A stretch of 42,684 nucleotides of DNA from CAYSLC01 sp964431545. GTDB lineage: Bacteria; Desulfobacterota; Desulfobacteria; Desulfobacterales; JAABSP01. Positions 8,027 through 18,739 of the stretch are shown here, one piece after another (position 1 is the stretch's first letter; each line of letters starts with the position of its first letter). The notes under the pieces were generated by a model. The model did no database searches. It was not told where the DNA came from and saw only the letters and a program-made list of their open reading frames with translations. The position numbers and the translations under genes were made by a program. The DNA is taken from the NCBI GenBank assembly GCA_964431545.1, contig CAYSLC010000019.1:1-42684 (forward strand). The letters run 5' to 3'.

Positions 8027-9967
8027 ATGTCCCAAGCGCCCCCTTTTTACGTCACCACCCCCATCTACTACGTCAATGCCAGGCCGCATCTGGGGCACGC
8101 CTATACCACCATTCTGGCGGATGTGGCCCGCCGGTTCCACGAGATGAAGGGCATCGACACCTACTTTCTCACCGGCACCGACGAGCACGGGGACAAGATC
8201 GTCCGGGCGGCGGAAAAAGAGGGGAAGACCCCGAGGGAGTACGCCGACCACATCAGCGGGCTGTTTAGGGAGATGTGGCCCGAACTCAACATCCGGTACG
8301 ACCAGTTCATCCGGACCACCGACCCGGCCCACCAGGCGGTGGTCCGCCGGCTCCTCCAGCAAATCCATGACGCCGGGGATATCTATTTCAGCGAGTACGA
8401 AGGCCTCTACTGCTTCGGATGCGAGCGGTTCTACACCGAGAGGGAGCTTTCCGACGGCAAGTGTCCGGACCACGAGACCGAACCGGAACCGATCCGGGAG
8501 TCGAACTATTTCTTCAAAATGGGCAAGTACCAGGAGTGGCTCATCGAACACATCCAGGAAAACCCCACCTTCATCCGGCCCGAGCGGTACAGGAACGAGG
8601 TGCTCGCCTTTCTCCGGGATCCGCTGGAGGACCTGTGCATCTCCCGGCCCAAGTCGCGCCTCCAGTGGGGGATCCCGCTGCCCTTCGACGACAACTATGT
8701 CACCTACGTCTGGTTCGATGCCCTGATCAACTACATCTCGGCCCTGGACTTTCCCGACGGGGAGCGCTTCCGGCGGTACTGGCCCGGCGCCCAGCATATC
8801 GTGGCCAAGGATATCCTGAAGCCCCACGGCATCTACTGGCCCACCATGCTCCGGGCCGCCAACATCCCCGTCTACCGGCACCTCAACGTCCACGGATACT
8901 GGAACGTCGAGCACAGCAAAATGTCCAAGAGCCTCGGAAACGTGGCCGAGCCCCTGGAACTCAAGAACATCTACGGCCTGGAGCCCTTCCGGTTCTTTCT
9001 GATCCGGGAGATGGTCTTCGGCCTGGACGCCAACTTCAGCGAGGCCGCTCTGATCCAGCGGATCAACGCCGACCTGGCCAACGACCTGGGGAACCTCTTT
9101 TCCCGGGTGCTGACCATGGCCCACAAGTACGTCCGGGGGGCGGTTCCCGAGGATCCCCCCGATGCCCAGCGGGAGCCCGGTTTCGGCCTCCAGGAGAACG
9201 CCGAACGGGCGGTGGCCGAATACGAGTCGGCCATGGAGGACTTCGCGTTTCACAAGGGATTGGCCGCCGTCTGGGAGTTCATCGGACAGATGAACAAATA
9301 CGTGGACGTGACCGCCCCCTGGGAGCTGGCCAAGCAGAAACCCTGCCGGAAGCAGCTCAAGAAGGTCCTCTACGAGCTTTTGGAAGGCCTGCGCATCGTC
9401 TCGGGCCTGATCCAGCCGGTGATGCCCCAGGCCGCCGCCACCATGCAGAAGCACCTGGGCCTCCGGACCGATACGGAGACGGACGCCCCCTTCTTCACCC
9501 TGGAGGATCTGCGCCGGTGGGGGGGGCTTTCTCCGGGTACCCCCCTGCCCAAGTCGACCACCCTCTTTCCCCGGATCGACACCCGGGAACGCGACCGCCC
9601 CTCGGCCTCGCCGGCCGGGGAAACCGCCGATGTGGCGCCCATCAAACCGGAGATCTCCATCGACGCCCTCACCCAGGTGGACCTGCGGGTGGCCACCGTT
9701 CTGGAGGCCGCGCCCCTGCCCAAGGCCAGAAAACTCTTGAAACTGACCGTCGATATGGGGGAAAAAAGGACCATCGTGGCCGGCGTGGCCGCCCAGTACG
9801 CGCCCGAGGCGCTGGTGGGCAAGCAGGTGGTGGTGGTGGCCAACCTGAAGCCCGCCAAGCTGATGGGGGTGCTCTCCGAAGGGATGGCCCTGGCCGCGGC
9901 GGACGACGGCGGGCCGTCCCTGATCACCGTCGACCGGCCGGTGAAGCCGGGAACGCCCCTGAGCTGA
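8027..9967 (+). CDS. metG: methionyl-tRNA synthetase with C-terminal tRNA-binding domain
   Basis: 646 residues. The class I catalytic domain has the HIGH-like HLGH (residues 19-22, PHLGHAY) and KMSKS (about 298-302). A connective-peptide zinc-type knuckle (CFGC ... KCPDH) lies near 132-155, where the last ligand is not the usual cysteine. The C-terminal ~100 residues (IDALTQVDLRVATVLEAAPL ... ANLKPAKLMGVLSEGMALA) form the EMAP/Trbp111-type tRNA-binding dimerisation domain, so the long form is present. AGGAG lies 6 bases before the ATG at 8027, and the open frame upstream belongs to a shadow of ricT. Confidence 0.97.
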   Translation: MSQAPPFYVTTPIYYVNARPHLGHAYTTILADVARRFHEMKGIDTYFLTGTDEHGDKIVRAAEKEGKTPREYADHISGLFREMWPELNIRYDQFIRTTDPAHQAVVRRLLQQIHDAGDIYFSEYEGLYCFGCERFYTERELSDGKCPDHETEPEPIRESNYFFKMGKYQEWLIEHIQENPTFIRPERYRNEVLAFLRDPLEDLCISRPKSRLQWGIPLPFDDNYVTYVWFDALINYISALDFPDGERFRRYWPGAQHIVAKDILKPHGIYWPTMLRAANIPVYRHLNVHGYWNVEHSKMSKSLGNVAEPLELKNIYGLEPFRFFLIREMVFGLDANFSEAALIQRINADLANDLGNLFSRVLTMAHKYVRGAVPEDPPDAQREPGFGLQENAERAVAEYESAMEDFAFHKGLAAVWEFIGQMNKYVDVTAPWELAKQKPCRKQLKKVLYELLEGLRIVSGLIQPVMPQAAATMQKHLGLRTDTETDAPFFTLEDLRRWGGLSPGTPLPKSTTLFPRIDTRERDRPSASPAGETADVAPIKPEISIDALTQVDLRVATVLEAAPLPKARKLLKLTVDMGEKRTIVAGVAAQYAPEALVGKQVVVVANLKPAKLMGVLSEGMALAAADDGGPSLITVDRPVKPGTPLS

Positions 9968-9986
9968 CCCTTTACCGAGAGGACCC

Positions 9987-11420
9987 ATGCGGAATCGATG
10001 GAACCATGGCGGACGGGGCTCGAAGCATCCCAGTTGGCGGACCTACCAGAACCGGCTGAAGCGGCGGGCCGCCAGGGAGCGGCTCTTCGGCAGGATCTGC
10101 AAGTACGCCACCTCGGTCCTGTTCTTCGCGGTGGTGGTCTACGGCATCACCGGCGGACTGGGGGAGGCGGTCTACCGGTACGATCCCGTGGACTCCCCCC
10201 TGGCCCGGAGCTTCTCTTCGTCCCAGGGGAGGGGGGAGCCGAACCGGAACACCGGTCCACCGGATCGATCCGGCGGACTTCTCTCCACGGCGGACGTGAG
10301 ATCACTGCTGGACGAGGGGGCCCTGGCCGACCTCGGCCGGAAGGTCATTCCCCTGGAACGGGACGGCCGGCGGTTCGAAATGACCACCACCATCGACACC
10401 TCCCTCCAGAACTATCTGGTGGAGCGCCTGGACCGGACCAATTCCCGGTATGTCGGCATCGTGGTCATGGATGCGGAGACGGGCAGGATCCTCGCCCTCG
10501 TGGGATTCGACCGGGAAGATCCGAGCCATAATCCCTGCATGGACAGCCGCTTTCCCGCAGCCTCCATCTTCAAGATCGTCACCGCCGCCGCGGCCGTGGA
10601 AACGTGCGGCCTCGGCGCGTCATCCCCCCTGGAATACTTCGGCCGGAAGTACACCCTCTACAAGAGCCAGTTGAAACGGGACCGCGACGGCCGGGGACAT
10701 CGGACCACCCTCCGGGACTCCTTCGCCCAATCCATCAACCCGGTCTTCGGCAGACTGGGGGTCCATTACCTGGGTAAGTCGCGGCTGGAGGCGTACGCCG
10801 AAGCCTTCGGCTTCAACCGCCGATTCGACCTGGAAATCCCCATGGGGCAGAGCACCGTCTCCATCACGGACCAGCCCTACCACTGGGCGGAGATCGCCAG
10901 CGGCTTCAACCGGAAGACCACCATCTCCCCGCTCCACGGCGCCATGATCGCCTCGGCCGTGTTAAACCAGGGGCGGATCGTGGCCCCGGTGCTCGTGGAA
11001 CGGATCGAGGACGAACAGGGCCGGGTGCGGTACCGGAGCCGGTCGACCCTGCTGCGCCAGGCCATCTCCCCCGGCGCCTCGACGGTCATGAACGCCCTCA
11101 TGGAGGAGACCATCGCGTCGGGGACGTGCCGGAAGACCTTCCGGAAAGCCGACCAGGACAGCGTCCTCTCCCGGCTCCGTATCGGGGGCAAGACCGGGAG
11201 CATCAACAGCCGGACCCACGACAGCCGGCGGTACGACTGGTTCGTGGGGTTCGCCGAGGAGAAGGAGGGCCGGGAGAAGATCGTCCTCTCCGCGGTGGTG
11301 GTCCATGAGAAATTCATCGGCGTGAAGGCACGGGAATACGCCCGGATGACCCTGAAACATTACTTCGGCAATTTCTTTGCCGGTCTCCGGGAGGAGAAGG
11401 TCCGGGACGGGGCTTTGTAG
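9987..11420 (+). CDS. single-pass penicillin-binding transpeptidase (short, PBP2-like)
   Basis: 477 residues. The cytoplasmic N-terminus is basic and one membrane segment (TSVLFFAVVVYGITGGLGEAV) covers about 42-62. The transpeptidase domain carries the full serine-acyltransferase triad: SxxK as SIFK near residue 192, SxN as SIN near 249 and KTG as KTGS near 402. No PBP dimerisation module and no glycosyltransferase domain are present; the ~130 residues before the catalytic domain are short. It could act in cell-wall cross-linking as a D,D-transpeptidase outside the usual mreBCD or fts clusters. A GAGAGGA site precedes the ATG; it lies 19 bases after metG. Confidence 0.88.
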   Translation: MRNRWNHGGRGSKHPSWRTYQNRLKRRAARERLFGRICKYATSVLFFAVVVYGITGGLGEAVYRYDPVDSPLARSFSSSQGRGEPNRNTGPPDRSGGLLSTADVRSLLDEGALADLGRKVIPLERDGRRFEMTTTIDTSLQNYLVERLDRTNSRYVGIVVMDAETGRILALVGFDREDPSHNPCMDSRFPAASIFKIVTAAAAVETCGLGASSPLEYFGRKYTLYKSQLKRDRDGRGHRTTLRDSFAQSINPVFGRLGVHYLGKSRLEAYAEAFGFNRRFDLEIPMGQSTVSITDQPYHWAEIASGFNRKTTISPLHGAMIASAVLNQGRIVAPVLVERIEDEQGRVRYRSRSTLLRQAISPGASTVMNALMEETIASGTCRKTFRKADQDSVLSRLRIGGKTGSINSRTHDSRRYDWFVGFAEEKEGREKIVLSAVVVHEKFIGVKAREYARMTLKHYFGNFFAGLREEKVRDGAL

Positions 11421-11475
11421 CCCGCGCCGTTTTGGCGGCGCCCGGATCCTTCCCGTGGAGAGGAAGAGGTGAACC

Positions 11476-14400
11476 ATGTGTGGTTTGGCAGGCATCCTAT
11501 CCGTCAAGAAACCGAAACCGACCGACCAGGCGGCCGAGGACGCCCGCCTGGCCTCGTTGTCGCGAATGGTCCGGCAGGTGGCGGACGGAGGGTTCAACCG
11601 ATGGAAAGAGGAAAAAGGGGATCCGGAACAGACCTATCTCGGCGGCCGGGAGGTCCTCGACCGGCTCCAGGAGTCGGTCGGCCTTCTGAAACGGGATGAG
11701 CCGTTCCACGGGATCTTTCGGGAACGGGAGGTCCAGGAGGAACTGGGCCGGCTCTCGGCGCGGCTCTCTGAAATCATCCGCGCGGAGGCCAAACTCCTGG
11801 CCGACCACATGGGCCACCTGGAGGCCCGCCATGTGGAGGCCATGACCCGGGGGGTGGATCAGCTCCGGGACATCGCCTGGTGCCTGGAAAAGGAGATCCT
11901 GGAAAACGTCGGTAAGATCGGGGCGCTGGCCGGAATCGAACGATCCGACGGCGGGGCCTCGGAGATCTCGACGGAGACCCTCCGGATCTACAAAAAGATC
12001 AACGCCGTCTTCAACAGCATCGATCGGCTGGAGGTCCGGGGCCGGGATTCCGCCGGCATCTCCCTGATGTTCGTCATGGACGGGGACCGCCGGGAACCGG
12101 TCCTCTCCCGGCTGCGGGAGGAGGTGGCCGGCGGGGACGGACTGGATGGCCGGACCGGCCGGAAGGTCCTGGAAAACCGCGGCATCACCCTCCACGCCCA
12201 GGAGGGCGGCGACGGCCGCTGGGCCGTCAACCTGACCTACAAGGTGGCCGCCGAGATCGGCAGCCTGGGCGACAACATCGCCTTTCTCCGGGATCAGGTG
12301 GCCGGCGACCCGGTCCTCCGGATTCTGGCGGCCGAGCCCCACACCCACCACTCGGTGCTCTCCCATACCCGGTGGGCCTCCGTGGGGGCCATCAACGTCC
12401 CCAACTGCCATCCCGTGGACAACGTCACCGGCGGCAGTACCGACGGCAACCACCCCATCATCCACGTCTGTCTCAACGGTGACATCGACAACTTCCTCGA
12501 CCTCAAGCGGGAGTTCGAACGGAAAGGGGACCTCATCCCCGAGGAGATCACCACCGACACCAAGATCATCCCCCTGCAGATCGAGACCTATGTCAAACAG
12601 GGGTTCGAACTCCAGGAGGCCTTCCGCCTGGCGGTGAACGACTTCAAGGGGTCCCACGCCATCGCCATGCACACGGATCTGGCCCCGGGAAGGCTCTTTC
12701 TGGCCCAGAAGGGCAGCGGACAGGCGGTCTTCCTGGGAATGGCCGACGACCACTATATCGCCGCATCGGAAGTATACGGCTTCATCGAAGAGACCTCCGA
12801 CTACCTGAAGCTGGACGGCGAGAAGGTGATCGAGGGAAAGGCGGGCCCCACCCAGGGGCAGATCGTGGTCCTGGACCAGAACTCCGAGGGGCGGATGTCC
12901 GGGGTGTCGGCCATGTACTACGACGGCACCCCCATCACCTTCGGCCCGGAGGACCTGAAACAGACCCCCATCACATCGAGGGACATCGACCGCCAGGGGT
13001 TTCCCCACTATTTTCTAAAGGAGATCTCCGAGTCCCCCGGCTCGGTGGAGAAGACACTCCTGAACCGCTGGAAGGTGGCTCCGGCATCGGATGGATCCCG
13101 GCGGTACACCGTCACCCTGGACGAGAGCGTCGTCCCCCGGAAGATCCGGGAGGCCCTCGATCCCCGGACCGGCCGGATCCGACGGATCTTCTTCGTGGGC
13201 CAGGGGACGGCCGGGGTCGCGGCCCAGGCCTGCGCGGACATCCTCAACTACTATATGGATGATCCGGCGCTCCAGATCGCCTCCCTCAAGGCCTCGGAGC
13301 TGAGCGGCTTCAAACTGGGCCGGGATGACGATCGGAACAGCCTCGGGGATACCCTGGTGATCGCCATCAGTCAGTCGGGGACCACCACCGATACCAACCG
13401 GACCGTGGACATGGCCAAGGAGCGCGGCGCGCTGACCATCGGCATCGTCAACCGCCGGGATTCGGACCTCACCTTCAAGGTGGACGGGGTGATGTACACC
13501 AGCAGCGGCCGGGACATCGAGATGTCGGTGGCCTCCACCAAGGCGTTTTACTCCCAGATCGTGGCCGGCGCGGTGCTGGGCCTCTACCTGGCCGGCGTCA
13601 ACGACCGCAGGTCCGACGAGTTCGTCGCACGGGAGATCAAGGAGCTGCTGAGCCTGCCCGCCAAGATGCGCAAGGTCCTGGCCATGGGCCCGGAGATCGA
13701 GGCGTGCGCCCAGGAATGCGCGGTCCAGCGGACCTACTGGGCGGCGGTGGGCAGCGGCCCCAACAAGACCTCGGCCGACGAGATCCGCATCAAGCTGAGC
13801 GAACTCTGTTACAAGACCATCTCGTCTGACTTCGTGGAGGACAAGAAGCACATCGACCTCTCTTCGGAGCCGCTGATCATCGTCTGCGCCGCCGGGACCC
13901 GGCCGTCGGTGATCGGCGACATCATCAAGGACACCGCCATTTTCCGGGCCCACAAGGCGATCCCCATCGTCATCGCCGAGGAGGGGGACACCCGGTTCGA
14001 CACCTATGCCGAGACGGTGCTCCACGTCCCCCACCTCCCGGAGCACCTGGCCCCCATCCTCAACACGCTGGTGGGTCATATCTGGGGGTATTACGCGGCC
14101 CTGGCCATCAACGACGGCTCCCGGTTCCTCTTCGAGTTCAGCCGGGAGATCCAGGCGGACATCGATGACTACGGCAGGCAAGGGGTGGACATCTACGAAG
14201 TGATCCTGGAAAAGCCGTTCCGGGAAAAGATCGCCGCTTTCTACAACGCATTCCGGAAAAAGAAGGCGGAAAACCGGCTGCCCACCACCATCGGCTTCGA
14301 CATCTCCGCCGACCTGACGCTTCTGTTGAAATACCTCTCCGGCCGGCTGCCGGTCTCCGACTTCGAACTCGATTTCGGCATCAAGGGGACGGCGCTCAAT

Positions 14401-15108
14401 ATGCTCCACACCCTCTTTGCCTGTCTGGGGGAGTCGATCAACAGCATGGCCCGGCCGGTGGACGCCATCAAGCACCAGGCCAAGACGGTCACCGTGGGAA
14501 CGAGCCGCATCGTGGAACAGATCGAGGGATTGATCTTCGACGCCCTGGCCGATCTGGGGTTCAAGATCTCCCAGTTGACCCCCACCAACATCATCGTGCT
14601 CAAGAATCTCCAGGGGGTCGTCGAGAGCCTTCCGGGACTCACCCTTTACCGGATCCGGGGCCTCAACCTCCTGGGCGAGACCACCGACGAGACCACCATC
14701 GAGGTGGTGAAAAAAGAGGGGTCATCGGAAGGGATCCCCTCCAGGGCGTCGGAGGACAACCGCCTCAAGGGGACCAAGAAGATCATCGTCAGAAACGGCA
14801 ACGTCTACATCGGCAAGGGCCGACGGGACGACCGGAGCCTGCTGGTGATCCCGGTCCTCTCCACCTCCCCGGACACCCCCAACATGATCGAGCACCTGGC
14901 GCTGTTCAACGTCGGCTTCCGGGAGACGGTCCCCCTCCCGACCAAAATCAAGGCTCTGGGGGGCAAGTACGAACACATCAAGAACATCGTCCAGGAGAAC
15001 AATGTCACCTGGGAGGACCGGTTCCTGGAGCTGATCAAGATCGACGAACTCTTCGGTCGGTCGGCGGAGAAGATCGGGGAGGGGATCGTGGCGGAACTCA
15101 ACGGATAG
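11476..15108 (+). CDS. giant GlmS-like glutamine amidotransferase / SIS-domain protein
   Basis: 1210 residues, about twice the length of GlmS. Met-Cys2 (MCGLAGIL) gives the N-terminal nucleophile of class II amidotransferases. About 170 mostly helical, charged residues then intervene before RGRDSAGI (about 187), the equivalent of GlmS RGYDSAG. HTRWASVGAINVPNCHPV (about 296) and LNGDIDNFLDLK complete the glutaminase half. The SIS region has ISQSGTTTDTNRTVDMAKE near 630 and SVASTKAFYSQ near 690, as in GlmS. A further ~280-residue C-terminal region (from about 930, containing IKHQAKTVTVGTSR) matches nothing in ordinary GlmS. Glutamine-dependent amination or isomerisation of a phosphosugar is inferred; the substrate is unknown. 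Confidence 0.85.
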   Translation: MCGLAGILSVKKPKPTDQAAEDARLASLSRMVRQVADGGFNRWKEEKGDPEQTYLGGREVLDRLQESVGLLKRDEPFHGIFREREVQEELGRLSARLSEIIRAEAKLLADHMGHLEARHVEAMTRGVDQLRDIAWCLEKEILENVGKIGALAGIERSDGGASEISTETLRIYKKINAVFNSIDRLEVRGRDSAGISLMFVMDGDRREPVLSRLREEVAGGDGLDGRTGRKVLENRGITLHAQEGGDGRWAVNLTYKVAAEIGSLGDNIAFLRDQVAGDPVLRILAAEPHTHHSVLSHTRWASVGAINVPNCHPVDNVTGGSTDGNHPIIHVCLNGDIDNFLDLKREFERKGDLIPEEITTDTKIIPLQIETYVKQGFELQEAFRLAVNDFKGSHAIAMHTDLAPGRLFLAQKGSGQAVFLGMADDHYIAASEVYGFIEETSDYLKLDGEKVIEGKAGPTQGQIVVLDQNSEGRMSGVSAMYYDGTPITFGPEDLKQTPITSRDIDRQGFPHYFLKEISESPGSVEKTLLNRWKVAPASDGSRRYTVTLDESVVPRKIREALDPRTGRIRRIFFVGQGTAGVAAQACADILNYYMDDPALQIASLKASELSGFKLGRDDDRNSLGDTLVIAISQSGTTTDTNRTVDMAKERGALTIGIVNRRDSDLTFKVDGVMYTSSGRDIEMSVASTKAFYSQIVAGAVLGLYLAGVNDRRSDEFVAREIKELLSLPAKMRKVLAMGPEIEACAQECAVQRTYWAAVGSGPNKTSADEIRIKLSELCYKTISSDFVEDKKHIDLSSEPLIIVCAAGTRPSVIGDIIKDTAIFRAHKAIPIVIAEEGDTRFDTYAETVLHVPHLPEHLAPILNTLVGHIWGYYAALAINDGSRFLFEFSREIQADIDDYGRQGVDIYEVILEKPFREKIAAFYNAFRKKKAENRLPTTIGFDISADLTLLLKYLSGRLPVSDFELDFGIKGTALNMLHTLFACLGESINSMARPVDAIKHQAKTVTVGTSRIVEQIEGLIFDALADLGFKISQLTPTNIIVLKNLQGVVESLPGLTLYRIRGLNLLGETTDETTIEVVKKEGSSEGIPSRASEDNRLKGTKKIIVRNGNVYIGKGRRDDRSLLVIPVLSTSPDTPNMIEHLALFNVGFRETVPLPTKIKALGGKYEHIKNIVQENNVTWEDRFLELIKIDELFGRSAEKIGEGIVAELNG

Positions 15109-15131
15109 GCGTTCAACACGGGTCCACAAGA

Positions 15132-15174
15132 AATCCGGATGGCCGGGAGGAAGCTCCTTCCGGCCATCCGGATT
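15132..15174. terminator. bidirectional hairpin between convergent genes
   Basis: A perfect 15-base inverted repeat (15132-15146 with 15160-15174; AATCCGGATGGCCGG and its complement) flanks a 13-base loop that can pair further (GGAG/CTCC). It sits between the convergent stops of the GlmS-like gene and pyrG. There is no long T-run on either side, so it may work as a 3'-end stabiliser as well as a terminator. Confidence 0.7.
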
Positions 15175-15186
15175 CCGGGAGGGCAT

Positions 15187-16830
15187 TCAATCCTTCCGGG
15201 ACGCCTTCAGCGCGGCCCCGATAAACGACGCGAAGAGCGGGTGGGGGCTCATGGGACGGGACTTGAACTCCGGGTGGAACTGGCACCCCAGAAACCACGG
15301 ATGGTCCTCGATCTCCACGATCTCCACCAGGTCCCCCCGGGGGTAGATGCCGCTCACCGACAGGCCCGCCTCCTGTAACCGATCCCGGTAAGCGTTGTTG
15401 AACTCGTACCGGTGTCGATGGCGCTCCGAGATGTTCTCCATTCCGTAGGCCTCGTACGCCAGGGAGCCTTTTTCCAGCCGGCAGGGATAGGCCCCCAGCC
15501 GCATGGTGCCCCCTTTTTCGGTCGACTCGTCCCGGTTCTGGAGGCTGTCGGTCTTGTCGTCGTACCAGGCGGTCATCAGGTAGATCACCGGGTCTGGGGT
15601 CTTCTCGTCGAACTCCGAGGAATAAGCCGTCTCGATGCCGGCCACGTTCCGGGCGTACTCGATCACCGCGATCTGCATCCCCAGGCAGATGCCGAAGTAG
15701 GGGACCCGGTTCTCCCTCGCGTACCGGGCCGCGCAGATCTTCCCCTCGGCCCCCCGGGATCCGAAGCCGCCCGGCACCAGGATGGCGTCGGCCCCGGCCA
15801 GAACCTGTTCGCACGGTTCCCGCTGGAGCCGCTCCGAATCGATGAACATCAGATCGACCCGGCAGTCGTGGGGGATCCCCCCGTGGCAGAGGGCCTCGTT
15901 GAGGCTTTTATACGACTCGGTGAGGTCGGTGTACTTCCCCACGATGGCGATGGTGGCCGAATGGGAGAGGTTCTTGAGCCGGTCCACCAGCTCCTCCCAC
16001 CGCTCCAGCCGGGGGGCCCGTGTCCAGATGTGGAGGAGATCCACGATCTTGTGGTCGAGCCCCTCCCGGTTGAAGACCAGGGGGACCTCGTAGATGTGCT
16101 CCACATCCTTGGCCGTGATCACCGCATCCTCGCCCACGTTGCAGAACAGGGCGATCTTCGTCTTGATCTCCCGGGCCAGGTACCGATCCGTGCGGCACAG
16201 GAGAACATCCGGCTGGATGCCGATGGAGCGCAGCTCCTTGACGCTGTGCTGGGTCGGCTTGGTCTTCACCTCCCCGGCGGTGGCGATGTAGGGGACCAGG
16301 GTCAGGTGGATGTAAAGGACGTTCTCCTTGCCCACATCGGCCTTGAACTGCCGGATCGCCTCCAGGAAGGGGAGGCTCTCGATGTCGCCGATGGTCCCCC
16401 CGATCTCCACGATGACGATGTCCACGCCGTCGGCGGCCCTGTGGATGGCGGCCTTGATCTCGTCGGTGATGTGGGGGATCACCTGGACCGTGCCGCCGAG
16501 GTAGTCCCCCCGGCGCTCCTTGGTGATCACCGAATGGTAGATCTTGCCGGTGGTGAAGTTGTTGATCTGGCCCATGATGGCGCTGGTGAACCGCTCGTAA
16601 TGGCCGAGGTCGAGGTCGGTCTCGGCCCCGTCGTCGGTCACGAAGACCTCGCCGTGCTGGAACGGGTTCATGGTCCCGGGGTCGACGTTGATATAGGGAT
16701 CGAGCTTCTGGATGGTCACCCGCAGTCCCCGGGTCTCCAGCAGCGCGCCGATGGCGGCGGAGGCCAACCCCTTGCCCAAAGAGGAGAGGACCCCGCCGGT
16801 GACGAAAATAAATTTGGATGTGGACGCCAT
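15187..16830 (-). CDS. pyrG: CTP synthase
   Basis: Makes CTP from UTP, ATP and glutamine. 547 residues, standard length. The synthetase domain starts KFIFVTGGVLSSLGKGLASA with the P-loop-like GGVLSSLGKG, followed by KLDPYINVDPGTMNPFQHGEVFV-type residues near 40-65. The class I glutaminase domain has the nucleophile in GICLGMQ (about 383-389) and a catalytic histidine/glutamate pair in QFHPEF near the C-terminus. It lies 41 bases downstream of eno on the same strand, so the two are probably co-transcribed. It converges on the GlmS-like gene with a hairpin between them. Confidence 0.98.
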   Translation of the reverse strand: MASTSKFIFVTGGVLSSLGKGLASAAIGALLETRGLRVTIQKLDPYINVDPGTMNPFQHGEVFVTDDGAETDLDLGHYERFTSAIMGQINNFTTGKIYHSVITKERRGDYLGGTVQVIPHITDEIKAAIHRAADGVDIVIVEIGGTIGDIESLPFLEAIRQFKADVGKENVLYIHLTLVPYIATAGEVKTKPTQHSVKELRSIGIQPDVLLCRTDRYLAREIKTKIALFCNVGEDAVITAKDVEHIYEVPLVFNREGLDHKIVDLLHIWTRAPRLERWEELVDRLKNLSHSATIAIVGKYTDLTESYKSLNEALCHGGIPHDCRVDLMFIDSERLQREPCEQVLAGADAILVPGGFGSRGAEGKICAARYARENRVPYFGICLGMQIAVIEYARNVAGIETAYSSEFDEKTPDPVIYLMTAWYDDKTDSLQNRDESTEKGGTMRLGAYPCRLEKGSLAYEAYGMENISERHRHRYEFNNAYRDRLQEAGLSVSGIYPRGDLVEIVEIEDHPWFLGCQFHPEFKSRPMSPHPLFASFIGAALKASRKD

Positions 16831-16871
16831 GGTGTGCGGATCATCCCTTTCTCTGTTGCTGGCGAAGCCGG

Positions 16872-18155
<1,284 letters not shown>

Positions 18156-18186
18156 GATCGATCTCCTAAGAAATAGAATGGGTTGA

Positions 18187-18208
18187 ATTATACCTGCCCC
18201 TCTTGACA
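18187..18208. promoter_or_regulatory. divergent promoter elements: eno -10 and a TTGACA facing the other way
   Basis: On the minus strand TATAAT at 18192-18187 is a perfect -10 for eno; its -35 is poor. On the plus strand TTGACA at 18203-18208 is a perfect -35, but the sequence 16-18 bases downstream is a weak -10 (GTTACT-like at 18227-18232). The two cores almost touch, so the promoters probably compete for polymerase. Confidence 0.5.
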
Positions 18209-18331
18209 AAATCTAAGGACATGTTAGTTACTCCCCTGACGGGGTTTCTGTCAAGGTTCCCCCGGATCCCCCGGCAAGGTCCGAAACAGATCGACAACGA
18301 ACCCGACCGGGTCTTCGCAAAGGAGGCGGCA

Positions 18332-18736
18332 GTGAAAACAGATGATCCTTATACCTCGGCTCACCTGGTGGTCTCGGCCATCCGGATCCTCGAACATCGT
18401 CACAACGCGCCCCCCTCCGTGGAAGAGGTCTGCAAGGCGCTTTCGGCCAGCCCGGAAAAGGGAAACCTCCTTTGCAGAAAGCTCCACGAGGGCGGCATCA
18501 TCGAGATCGTGGAGGGGGCCTTCGGCACCCGGCTCTTCGTCAAGGACCATTTGAAGATCGAAGACCTTCCGCGCCGGGAGAAGACCTCCGGGATGTCCGA
18601 GGAGATCCGCAAGTTCAAGGACGACCGGGCGAACATCAACAAGAAGATCGAATCCTTCCAGGCCAAACAGGCGGAGCGGCAGAAGAATCTCTTCGCCGAG
18701 ATCGAGAACAAACTCAAAAAGGGGACGGACAAGTAG
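18332..18736 (+). CDS. predicted winged-helix protein with C-terminal coiled coil
   Basis: 134 residues, function unknown. The first ~75 residues look like a winged helix-turn-helix (HLVVSAIRILEHRHNAPPS, VEEVCKALSASPEKGNLLCRKL, then a wing-like GGIIEIVEGAFGTRLFV). The remaining ~55 residues are highly charged and heptad-like (EEIRKFKDDRANINKKIESF, then QAKQAERQKNLFAEIENKLK), consistent with a coiled coil for oligomerisation. The GTG at 18332 is chosen because AGGAGG lies 5 bases upstream; a TTG at 18203 would add 43 residues of poor quality. It is divergent from eno and converges on trmO, with only 3 bases between stops. It may be a regulator, but no target is visible. Confidence 0.75.
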   Translation: MKTDDPYTSAHLVVSAIRILEHRHNAPPSVEEVCKALSASPEKGNLLCRKLHEGGIIEIVEGAFGTRLFVKDHLKIEDLPRREKTSGMSEEIRKFKDDRANINKKIESFQAKQAERQKNLFAEIENKLKKGTDK

Positions 18737-18739
18737 CCG

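Noticed and set aside
11424..11441. GCGCCG/CGGCGC hairpin between the PBP and GlmS-like genes
   Set aside because: A 6-bp stem with no T-run and only 55 bases to the next gene; not enough for a terminator call.
13015..14475. Large minus-strand frames inside the GlmS-like gene
   Set aside because: They mirror the third-position GC bias of the real frame; no motif, RBS or start was convincing.
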